A stretch of DNA of 64,000 nucleotides from assembly GCA_033439795.1 (NCBI GenBank), contig JAUTDP010000001.1, forward strand, positions 5,456,001-5,520,000, given 5' to 3'. The stretch is from Sordaria brevicollis. Taxonomy: Eukaryota > Ascomycota > Sordariomycetes > Sordariales > Sordariaceae. Position 1 is the first letter of the stretch. Each line of letters starts with the position of its first letter. Below, in pieces: positions 54,063-64,000 of the stretch. The notes beneath the pieces were generated by a model. It saw only the letters and a program-made list of their open reading frames with translations, ran no database searches and was not told where the DNA came from. A program made the position numbers and the translations under genes.

Positions 54063-56472
54063 AACTGCTCATCATTAGAGACACTCGTTGAGCTCGACTA
54101 CCTATAGCTCAGGTCAAAAAGGCTTGGAGCCATGAAGGACACTTGGTGATATTGGGCGCTCCAAGGAGGGAGCACCCACGTCACCAAGCCGCGATGGGTC
54201 GAGTCCAGCTCGTTGGTGACTCTGTGGTCGAGCATCTGTTAGCTCAGTGTCATGAGGTGTGTCGAGCAAGTAGGCAGGTACTTGAGGATTATGATTGTAG
54301 AAGGTGAAGAGACGGGAGTTTTGAATTCTGATGATGAGGGAAGGAACGAAGCCGGAAGCTTCCCTGGCTGGAAGTGGCTTTATATGAGCACTGGATCTGA
54401 TCTCTGCAGAGGACAAGTCCGCCAAAGGAACTGGACGAAAATCGCCAGCCACTCTCGCTACTGCGAGGGAAGACGAGTGTGCCTCGATTTCTGTGCATAA
54501 GCTTTTTGTTAATGTGGTGGATTTGAGAGAATGACGTATCCACTGCTCCTCTCACCTTATCTTCCCTGGCGCATCATTTGACGCATGCTGATAAGCCCAC
54601 GCATCGAATTCCGAGCTGTAAACCTGTCGACAATACATTCGGGTATGACGGAAATAGCGTATGCACACCATATGTAGATGGATGCAATACAGGCGAAGCC
54701 CTTTTTCAGCCTCCTGTCGCTTCGGCTTCACCCGAACCATCATTTCTGTAGTAGCTTAAACAACACATGTCAAACAACCACCATTTCAAGATTCCTGATG
54801 ATATATGGAGTAGAAAAGCCCGGTGGTAGCAGCATGGAAAAGGGAACTTTAGCAGTTACTGACCAATACGGTAGCAGCACCCGTCACGGTCGTCTCGCGT
54901 CCGAATCGTGAATCTAGCAGTAGACGCAACTGGTAGAGCTAACCGTGGGTGTGAGGTTGGCTGAGCACGCTACACCCGCGGTTAGCTCTGCGTTGTCGGA
55001 CTGACTTGGAATCCTGATGGCTCGAAATTTAAAAGGTAACATTGTGAAAGAGTGGGGGAAAAAATCAAGCAAGACTAGAAAGAAATGGGGTGTTTGTTTA
55101 TCACAGGTCATAGCCACACAGGCTAGAGTCTAAAACAGCCGACTCTTGACGCTACCTACTGTTCGAGGGGTTGGCTGAGTGGTGCATATACACCTGGCAA
55201 AGCCTGGCTAGCTGATACGGAATGACGGAAGGGGCGTGGGAACCATTCCCCTAAAACTACCTCTAGGGGTTAGGTACGGTGGCTCAAGTCTACTTTGGTG
55301 ATGTTGGAGGAAGGTACGCTTGTCCGAACAAACAAAGCGAACAAGGGGAGGGAACAAGGTGTGGGAAAGACCAATGCAATGTTAAGACGCTACAGTCTCC
55401 ATATAGGCACCCGAGATGTCTTTGTGAAATTTTCTGCAAGAATGACAGCTGGCTAACAAGAAGCCAAAGAATCCCGTCAAACGCATATTCACTTGAACGT
55501 ATGATGGGGTTCGAAAAGTTCCGGGATTCGTACCTTCGTTTCTCGAGATGTGCAAACCGATCTTCAAGGCTCCTGGCAAGAATTTAACCCTGCGTCAAAG
55601 CGAGCCAGATTGAGCGAGATCTTCGGTACGCAGACATTGAATCCAAGTGACTCCAGACACTCGCTTCGTGGAGGTGAACATCGGATCAATTTGAGTTGAC
55701 TTGTTACGTTAGCCTCCGGTTCAATTCCCAGGCGATCGTGTGACCCCGATTGTTTTATTGTCTTTTGGAATGTTGTCGTGGTGTAAGGCTGGTCACTAAC
55801 GTGGCCGATCTTCATGACTCTGGTCTTGGTCGGTTCATCTTAACTTTAAGTTATCTTGTCTTTCGGTGTCGACAACAGGGCGTGGCCATGTAGTCCAGTG
55901 GCGGGTGTCGTCTTTGATACGGTCCGTGCTGACCACGTTCTGTGTCGATGGTACTCCCGGACCTGCGATCCCAGTCAGCTGGCAGTCAAGAGTGTACATA
56001 TTGCCCCTGGCAGATTTTGGCTCAATTGGTCCTTTGGGCAGATTTTGGGGTTCAGCGGGTACATGATATGATGCAGAAAGCTCACCCAGGTTAACCCAAA
56101 AGGTGTTGGATGACGTTTTGTTGACGTTGGCGATTGGCTTTCCTGATAGGGACCCATCTTCTGCTTGTACCTATGTTGGGACATGAACTTCCGACACTCG
56201 AAGGGAAATGATGGCATCTGGTTCTTATGTGATAAGGAAGATTGCTCGTCGTTATTGATATCCAAGAGAGGATAGATAGTTCGTATGAAGAGGTGCGTTT
56301 ATTGGAATGTACTCTTTTTAGGTACTCGTGCATCATGACCCATCCCGTCCTAGACTTTTTAACCAACCCTAAGATCCCCATTAACTCTATAACCTGGTAT
56401 AAGAAAACATATGAAACGCCAAAACACCTTGCGCCAGCCGTTGCGTTGACATCTGTCCTTGTGTTGACAACA
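54063..56472. other. 2.4-kb intergenic region with a strong hairpin
   Basis: Holds the promoter of the acyltransferase gene and the 3' end of the ALAD gene. It contains the hairpin at 54935-54989 (separate entry) and the TAGACTCTA motif (complement strand) at 55124-55132. B-box-like GGTTCAATTCC at about 55719 and A-box-like TGGCTGAGTGG at about 55173 do not form a tRNA. No coding gene seen. Confidence 0.45.
54935..54989 (+). repeat. Inverted repeat forming an 18-bp hairpin
   Basis: The left arm 54935-54952 and right arm 54972-54989 differ at one position, and as plus-strand RNA that position is a G-U pair, so all 18 pairs form, with a 19-nt loop. Flanking CAAC (54927-54930) and GTTG (54992-54995) could extend the stem across a small internal loop. 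It lies in noncoding DNA. A structured RNA, a cruciform or an element remnant are all possible. Confidence 0.6.
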
Positions 56473-57763
<1,291 letters not shown>

Positions 57764-60386
57764 TCAAAAGTGCCTCTTTGGAAGAGGGCAAAGAGAGATG
57801 GTGGTGGTAGTGGTGGCCGTTAAATATGATACTATGATAAATCGACCGTAGACCCGGCCAATGAAAAGAGTGTATTCGTACTCGGCGGTCGCGTTGACGC
57901 ACTCAAAACGGGAACAAGATGGTCTCGGAATTGGTGTGCCAGGGGGACAAGTAGTGCAGTGGCGGCGTGCGGATCTCCGAGTATGGTAGCGCGTGATACT
58001 GTAATAAGCGGGCGGGCAGGACGGGGAAAGATAGTGCGATAGTGCGACGGCAGCTGGACGGAAACTCTGGGCGGAACTTGCTCAGTGTCTGGAACTGCTG
58101 TAACCTTCGCTTCTTGGTTGCCGTCCCGAGGTTCAAGGTGGAGATTTTCCGGATTTGGGAACACAGCGACAGCGACGGAGTTGCAGTTCCAATGTTTCGG
58201 AGTCAATCTGGAGCTTATCACGGAGGCGTTGTTGAGGAGCAGATTCGGATGCTGTGTTCCACTCCCGGAATTGTCAATGGATAACCTCTCTTCAAGAATA
58301 TTTCAAAGTGGATGAATGCACATTTGTCTCTTCACTTTGGACTTGCCTTTTCCCGCCTCGGCATTCGGAGGAGTTCTTCCCTGTGTCTTTATCCAGCGGC
58401 CATTCGCCAATCACTTCCGGAGGATTTCAAAAAAGAGCAGTAGGTGGACCGTGCACTTACCCCACCACTCCGCACGTCCACTCCTTCCAAACATCAACTT
58501 TCTGTTCGACGTTGGATTTTTCATGTTCTGCTGACCTTGCTGACATTCGGAACAACCGAACCGAAGCACGTGCAAGGGGCATCGCTGCCGCTGACATAAT
58601 CACCCCCATGTCTTTCAACGACAAACGATTGCAACTCCGCCAAGAAGTACGCGATAGTTTGAGGACAGAATGCGTCGGCCATAAAAAAGGCAGCCTCTCA
58701 AGACCCAAACATATGGGCCTTGAAAACATTTGGTCAATCCCTTACCACTTGAATAAATTTCTTCCTTTTTGCCTACAATGTGTGGATATTGGAGCAGCTG
58801 ATTGGCAGTGGCATCGATCTCTTTGACAGCTCCATGGCTGGGGATTCCTGTTCGCTTTGAACGCAAACCTTCAGAACTTCTTCTCAACATGGCGACAATC
58901 TCCAAACTTTCACGCTAATACTTCAGACCGAATTTGCTCCAAAACACTCAAAATCTTCGGGAATCACGATTAGTCTCATCCCGCCGCCTTGGTGTTTGTT
59001 CGAGGTCAACCAATCTCATGGGAAGAGAGGTACTGCTCGGTAATCTCGGGTGATAAATATTTGGAGACGTGTTTGTTGTTTAATGCACGCCCGTACCTCA
59101 TCTTTTGGATGGTTTTACAGCTGGCGAAAATGACAACACGGCTTGGGCACCCGTGGTGCCCATCATCATTTTGTTGGAAGTATCTCGACGATGGTTCCCT
59201 TCGGCTGTTGATAAAGCTTCCTGCTTTTCAAGGATGAACTCGGCGAGAGCTAGTCGGACATGTGTGGTCTCCGTGTTATTTTTCCAGTTATCCTCGAGTG
59301 TTTCTGACCCCGTTTGCTTTCATCTTTGAGCGAGTGTCTGTCATCGGTTGTGGAGATGAATTCCATCTCTTCAACTCCAGATAGACGGGATGTTTTACAA
59401 CATCGGCTCATGCACTTGAGCCATCAAGGTTCCATCTTCAGAAATCACGGAGTCGTACAAGAAAGCGCCTTGCATGATGGCTCGTGGACTCCAATTTGCT
59501 CTCGTCACGCATCAAGATGAAGAAGGAAAGAGCAAAAGCGGACGAGCAAGCGCGCTGCTGTAACGACCGACACTTGCCTCTTCACAACCCACGTTTCGAC
59601 TTCTTCGACCCTTCATTTACTTATCAGATTCATCTGACACTCGGGCCCGAACGCTCTATCATCCTAACTTCCACGGCCACGATACCTGCCCGCAACCTAC
59701 CACCTTCCTCCGAAACCGCAATTGCTTTCCTTCCATCCCATGTACGACGCCGACTCCTGCCCGAGTGTTTTCTTGGCTGCAATTTTGAAAACATCGTGAC
59801 TCTTCAATTTCTGCAGGCAGCACTTGCTTTCCAGGTCCGTATTCGTCCCCCAGCCTTCCAACCTTCCCCATCACATCCACGAACCTTCACCTGCACCCAA
59901 ACTTGCTCATTTCCCTCCAACCCCTTGAAGCATCTTGAATCTCAACTTGGCGCGCGCGCAATTATCCTCCGCGGAACTGCTCGTCACCTCAGCAGGCAGC
60001 GAGCAAATTAAGTCACGAGAGGTTGTGGCGTGTGAGCAACATGCCCCGGTAGCGGACCAAATTTTGTAAGTCGTCCCCCATCCCCGCGCCGCACTCATCG
60101 CACTCATTGTTCGGTACTTAAAACCTCAGCGCCAGCATCACTGCACCAACCCTCAAGTCCATTGACGTCGCTAACCTCATTGCAGTTGAACTGCTCATTT
60201 CACTGATTCACATCGTCTGGACAACGGCCGCCTGCTTGCTGTTGTCTCAACCCGAACCTGAACCACTTCGGTGCCCACCTTGGGCCCATCCACTCTTTTG
60301 CCACGACCCAGGTTTTGTCCCTTCCAAGTTTCCAGGCCAGAAAACTTTCACGCAAACAAGAACTCGTCACCCAACCGGCCACGAGA
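57764..60386. other. 2.6-kb divergent upstream region
   Basis: Between the ALAD start and the next plus-strand gene. No convincing gene; short frames only. The part near 60386 is pyrimidine-rich and is likely the leader of that gene. Confidence 0.45.
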
Positions 60387-62501
60387 ATGAGTTCTACCAC
60401 GGTAACACACTCCAAGAAAAAATCTCTTCTTTCTTTCATGCACCGCCGTCCTGACTCTACAATGCCTTCGCGGGCCAGAACCATGAGCACTGGTATGTCT
60501 ATCTCTTTCTTTCACCCAAGACCGCAAACAGCAAAACAAATAATCCGACAAGCAGCCTGCCTCTCTTGCGCAATCACTGCCACTGCGTCCAAAAGTTTTG
60601 ATCTAACCACGCTTGCTGCAGTCTCCCTTGACCCCTCCCATCAAGAGGATCCTACCATCCGTCCACTGGACGTACAGTCCCAAGGGACCAGCCAAGGCAC
60701 TTCCAACAGTCGCAGTCGCACTACTTTCGACGAGATGGCCAGCGCACTTCTCGACGACACAACCATAACTTCAGCCATGGAGTCGCCAATCGATCAAGGC
60801 CCTCATGCCGTTCACGATGAGACAGCATGCACCGTCACTCGCGTATATCCCCACCCTATCCACAACACGACGATAGTCGTCGAGGATACCGTTGATGGTG
60901 CTGCTCGTGTAGAGGAGGCACCTGTTGCCACTCGGAAGCTCCGTCAGCGACCTGTTCCTGTCGTGCGACCCTCGCCTAGTCTGCCCAGAAGGTCCTCAAA
61001 GCGCCGGTCTACCCTCCAGCGACAGTCTCCTCCAGCTCCTCCCCGCTGTGACCACCCCAAGGGACTCCCGAAATCGAGCACCGGCGCTCTGAATCCTCTG
61101 GCGATGCACCCGCCTAACAGCAGGATGACCAAGCTGCCCGCATCGGCCACAATGCCGTTGACAAACCTGCACGGACAACCCAATGGCAACTCGACGAACG
61201 TCAACAAGCCGGTTGGCCTTGACCCCAAAGAGATTGCCGAGAAGATCGAGAAGATGTTGGCTGCCACAGAGGCACTGAAGGCAGAGAGGCAGGCTGCACA
61301 ACCTACAACTGCCATTCCTTCCAGCAGCACGACTTCCAAAGTCTCTCGCCTTGTCAAGCACAATCTCAAGAAGGTTTCCCATGCGCTTTCCGAACGCCGA
61401 ATCTTCCCCAAGAACCAACCCAAGGATGCCAAGGTACAGAACATCGAGGAAGAGGAGGATGACCAAGAGCTTGCGGTGCCAAGTGGTGCTGCAGGTAAGA
61501 GGTCTGGTCTCAAGTCGATCGAGCTACGCCTTAACGAGGGTGTGAACTTGAACAAAGACAAGGTTCAGAAGGTCTTTGGCGGAAACGTCCGTCGCAAGCC
61601 CGTCCCCATGGGCGGCAAGAGCCTGCGTGCTCGTAGGTCGCTGGACGATCCTTTCTCAACTCCAGGCTCATCCCGCCGAACTATTACCGAGTTCGAAACC
61701 CGTCTGCGAGGTGGATCTGTAGACGACTCGGTGCTGCCGCCCCTTTCATCCGATAACCCATTCGAATCGGAAAGGGTGATGGAGAGCAGCCTGGACTCGA
61801 TACTGGCCTGTGCTCCCATTGACTCGTCAACGCCTCGAAGGGGTTACAAGCGCACTTCGTCGTCCAGCGAGAGTCCTACCAAGAAACCTCGTGGCGGTTT
61901 ACGAAGCCGCAGCATCGATCTCGAATTTGAGTTTCCCTCTAATGCAGACCAGGAGAGTACGCAACCCAAGAAGAACCCTTTGGCTTTGTCTCCGGGACTT
62001 GCCGGCATGTTCTCTTACGTCCCTGTCGTGGATGACGTCGAGAGAAAGAAGCACCCTTCTCCCGCCAAACACGACTTGGAGCTCATGACTATCGAATTCC
62101 GTGCGCAGTATCCGGATGTGCCCTTAGGCCCTGCGGCAGAGCAATATGAGATGGACGAGCTTGCTCGCAGTACCGTTCTTCTCCCGGACTACGACACCGA
62201 TCGCGAAAACAACTATCTTCGTCCACCCTACACCAGCCGCTCGACCAGTAACCAGTCTGGAGAGAGTACCGAGGACGATGAGGGAATGGTACCTTTGCTT
62301 AGACCCAGCCGACCCAAGGCGATTCACGGTGCCCCAGTGCGCAAAACGGTTGTCAAACCTGCCGGCATCACTCGTTCTCGAACCGACTCGCAGCTTACTC
62401 ACAACCCGTACCTCCGCCATATGGAGACTGATGAGCTCCAGATGGGTTCTCCTGCTATGAAGCACGGTTACAGACCTCTTGGCTCACAGGAGGTTTTCTG
62501 A
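60387..62501 (+). CDS. Large disordered protein of unknown function
   Basis: The start MSSTTVTHSKKKSLLSFMHR at 60387 is preferred to an in-frame upstream Met at 60315, whose added part looks like leader. A likely 129-nt intron (60493-60621: GTATGT donor, TCTAACC branch, CAG acceptor) is a stopless multiple of three, so it would shorten the protein from 704 to about 661 residues. The sequence is rich in Ser, Pro, Arg and Lys. Visible blocks: a basic RKLRQRPVPVVRPSPSLPRR; a helix EIAEKIEKMLAATEALKAER; SVSRLVKHNLKKVSHALSE-type (KVSRLVKHNLKKVSHALSER); GGNVRRKPVPMGGKSLRARR; an ELMTIEFRAQYPDVPLGPA segment; and a C-terminal NPYLRHMETDELQMG. I do not recognise the family. Clusters of SP and KKPRGG suggest nuclear location or phospho-regulation, which is inference. 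Confidence 0.8.
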   Translation: MSSTTVTHSKKKSLLSFMHRRPDSTMPSRARTMSTGMSISFFHPRPQTAKQIIRQAACLSCAITATASKSFDLTTLAAVSLDPSHQEDPTIRPLDVQSQGTSQGTSNSRSRTTFDEMASALLDDTTITSAMESPIDQGPHAVHDETACTVTRVYPHPIHNTTIVVEDTVDGAARVEEAPVATRKLRQRPVPVVRPSPSLPRRSSKRRSTLQRQSPPAPPRCDHPKGLPKSSTGALNPLAMHPPNSRMTKLPASATMPLTNLHGQPNGNSTNVNKPVGLDPKEIAEKIEKMLAATEALKAERQAAQPTTAIPSSSTTSKVSRLVKHNLKKVSHALSERRIFPKNQPKDAKVQNIEEEEDDQELAVPSGAAGKRSGLKSIELRLNEGVNLNKDKVQKVFGGNVRRKPVPMGGKSLRARRSLDDPFSTPGSSRRTITEFETRLRGGSVDDSVLPPLSSDNPFESERVMESSLDSILACAPIDSSTPRRGYKRTSSSSESPTKKPRGGLRSRSIDLEFEFPSNADQESTQPKKNPLALSPGLAGMFSYVPVVDDVERKKHPSPAKHDLELMTIEFRAQYPDVPLGPAAEQYEMDELARSTVLLPDYDTDRENNYLRPPYTSRSTSNQSGESTEDDEGMVPLLRPSRPKAIHGAPVRKTVVKPAGITRSRTDSQLTHNPYLRHMETDELQMGSPAMKHGYRPLGSQEVF

Positions 62502-63289
62502 GATGGCAATCGGTTATGGTTATGATCATGATGATTACGACCTTTGATGCGAGGACGATTCGTTCATGGTTGTGATCATGAGGGTCAAGGCCCTTAATGC
62601 CACGATCTTACGTCTTTTCTTGTTTGGATTTTGTATGATACCCACAGTTCAGCTCCCTCATCTTCTTTTCGGTTTGCAGCTCTAGGTTTTCTCTTCTCTG
62701 TCGACCATACCCCAGTCACTGTGGTTACGGTCGTCTCTCTTTTTCATTTAGGAATGGTTTAATGGTCATTAACTGGTTCGCCAGTTTGTCGGAGTATTTT
62801 GGGTTGCGAGCAAGGCATTGGGACAAATGGCGTCGTCTTTCAAAGAAAAGCACATAGACTGCACTGCGATCTACACATTTCATATCGTTGGTGCGAAGTC
62901 TTTTTCTCAAGCTTTTGGCTGGTGTACATACCTACAGCCTTCTCATTATCATAAACAGATTGGTCACTCGAACATAGCACAGGAACTATCCACTATAATA
63001 CTTAATATCGTCATATCAAGCGGACACCGTGAGTGAAATGGACAAGGTGAATGCATCCACTACCTTGAATAATCAAGTATAACTCATGAGCTTCATTCAT
63101 CATACATCGTACATGGGGTATCTCGCTACTTCCAAATCGTAGTCATACATCCCCACCTATCCAAACCAACAACGAAAACAGAAAAAACAAAAAGAAAACA
63201 AAGCTTGTCAAAGCAATACAATAATCTTACACCTCTCCCTTACTTATCCACCACCTCTCTGTCTCCTCAGTTTCTAGACTCTATGGAGT
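62502..63289. other. Convergent intergenic region
   Basis: 788 bases between two convergent stops; likely 3' UTRs. The end overlaps the hairpin at 63274-63293. No gene seen. Confidence 0.45.
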
Positions 63290-63293
63290 CTAG
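63274..63293. repeat. Perfect 8-bp hairpin spanning the stop codon
   Basis: CTAGACTC, a 4-base loop TATG, and GAGTCTAG. The stop codon of the minus-strand gene (63290-63292) lies inside the arm nearer the coding sequence. Seen directly; also contains the TAGACTCTA motif (63275-63283). Confidence 0.7.
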
Positions 63294-63706
63294 TAACGTC
63301 TCCTCCTCCCCCGTCCATCAGTCCCCCTCATCCTCCTAGTCCCCGCCGCCTTCTGCGCCGGGCGACCCGTGATAGTCCCCTTAATCTTCATCAACGCACC
63401 ACTGATTTTATCACCAATGCTCGTCTTGCGCTTCTGGTGGTGGTGCACAGCAGCCCCGGTGCCCAAAGCAGCAGCGGCGGGGGCGGCGTGGTGCTTGCGC
63501 CGGCCGTAGCCCCTACGACGAGTTGTGCGGGTAGAGGTCATGGGGGCCGCGTGGGTTGTGCCCATGGAAGTGTGGTGGGCACGACGGCGGCGGCCGCCGA
63601 GGAGGGAGCTTAGACCACCGCCGGAGGAGCGGGTGGTTCTTGTGGTGCGGGTGCTGGTCATGGGGGCGTGGGTTGTGGTGAGGGGGGCGCGACGGCGGCC
63701 GAACAT
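63290..63706 (-). CDS. Small, very basic Arg/His/Thr-rich protein
   Basis: Single exon, 138 residues, start MFGRRRAPLTTTHAPMTSTR. An internal repeat is visible: THAPMTSTRTTRTTR and THAAPMTSTRTTRRRG. A C-terminal block KTSIGDKISGALMKIKGTIT, then GRPAQKAAGTRRMRGTDGRG, looks conserved: to my recollection this KxxGxxMKxKGxxTxRPxxKAAGTRRMxGTDGRG pattern occurs in small uncharacterised proteins of many ascomycetes. No signal peptide or membrane helix. Function unknown; the leading basic part could bind nucleic acid or acidic surfaces. The stop codon is inside a perfect hairpin. Confidence 0.78.
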   Translation of the reverse strand: MFGRRRAPLTTTHAPMTSTRTTRTTRSSGGGLSSLLGGRRRRAHHTSMGTTHAAPMTSTRTTRRRGYGRRKHHAAPAAAALGTGAAVHHHQKRKTSIGDKISGALMKIKGTITGRPAQKAAGTRRMRGTDGRGRRRRY

Positions 63707-64000
63707 TTTGATGCTTGGTGTTGTGGCTTAAGTGTTGGTTGTGGTTTTGGTTGGTAATTGGAGTTGTTGGGTTGACTCTGTAATTTGGAGTCTTGGTGGC
63801 TTGTTTAGATGTAGAAGCTGCTTTGAAGCTGATCTGGTTGATGTTGTGGATGATGGAATGAAACAAGATCTGGAAAGGATGAAGTTGGATGGACTTATAT
63901 AGACATTTGATTCCGTATGAAGTTGGTGACTTTGATGTAGTATCTTGGTTGTCAAATCGGACGTCATCTTTCGTGTCCATGGTCATGAGGGCCCTTGAAG
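63707..64000. other. Upstream region of the small basic protein
   Basis: 294 bases to the window end, AT-richer. Probably the promoter and leader; the neighbour lies outside the window. Confidence 0.4.

Noticed and set aside
55165..55190. A-box-like TGGCTGAGTGG, possible Ser/Leu tRNA
   Set aside because: No B-box or closing acceptor stem follows within about 90 bases.
55710..55735. B-box-like GGTTCAATTCC, possible tRNA
   Set aside because: No matching A-box, acceptor stem or anticodon arm within tRNA distance upstream.
60315..60386. Upstream in-frame Met as the start of the disordered protein
   Set aside because: The added residues look like translated leader; the Met at 60387 starts a more protein-like sequence.

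Overview
The window reads as nuclear DNA of a filamentous ascomycete, most likely a sordariomycete close to Neurospora or Sordaria. The grounds are short introns (about 50-240 nt) with GTATGT/GTAAGT/GTGAGT donors and CTAAC/CTGAC branch points, GC-rich codon third positions, WetA and MICOS Mic12-like genes, and long gene-free spacers with TAGG-type and trinucleotide repeats. The genus is inferred from gene content and style; no search was run. Most exon joins below were worked out by hand from splice signals plus reading-frame continuity.

Left part (1-16.7 kb): a secreted LACTB-like serine hydrolase (+), a large FLC/TRP-like membrane protein (-) whose last exon lies behind an intron at the apparent stop, a 4.4-kb gene-free stretch, the conidiation regulator WetA (-), and a Ser/Gln-rich protein of unknown function (-). 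Then comes a 7.1-kb gene desert (16.7-23.8 kb) and a decayed locus (23.8-26.4 kb) with remnants of a BTB-domain protein and a multi-pass membrane protein.

Core part (26.7-48.5 kb): dense housekeeping genes. In order: an uncharacterised protein (+), a signal-peptide/TM surface protein (-), MICOS subunit Mic12 (-) divergent from mitoribosomal bL17m (+), the SSU-processome protein Utp25 (-) divergent from translation factor eIF3f (+), an R3H-SUZ RNA-binding protein (-), a ZCCHC10-type zinc-knuckle protein (+) tail-to-tail with the spliceosomal protein Cwf18/CCDC12 (-), and a mitochondrial PPR protein (+). Head-to-head pairs share function: mitochondrial with mitochondrial, ribosome biogenesis with translation.

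Right part (48.5-64 kb): a spacer with a short inverted-repeat element, an acyltransferase-3 membrane protein (-), a spacer with a strong hairpin, the heme enzyme delta-aminolevulinate dehydratase (-), a disordered protein of unknown function (+), and a small very basic protein (-).

The most unusual signal is the intron in the ZCCHC10-type gene (43438-43493). No GT-AG pair gives an open frame there, while an AT-AC intron with an otherwise U2-like donor (ATATGT) and a GCTAAC branch point restores the conserved Gly-His of the zinc knuckle exactly. I see no new multi-gene defence, biosynthetic or mobile system. The other points of interest are stopless 3n introns, the decayed BTB/membrane locus and the inverted-repeat element.
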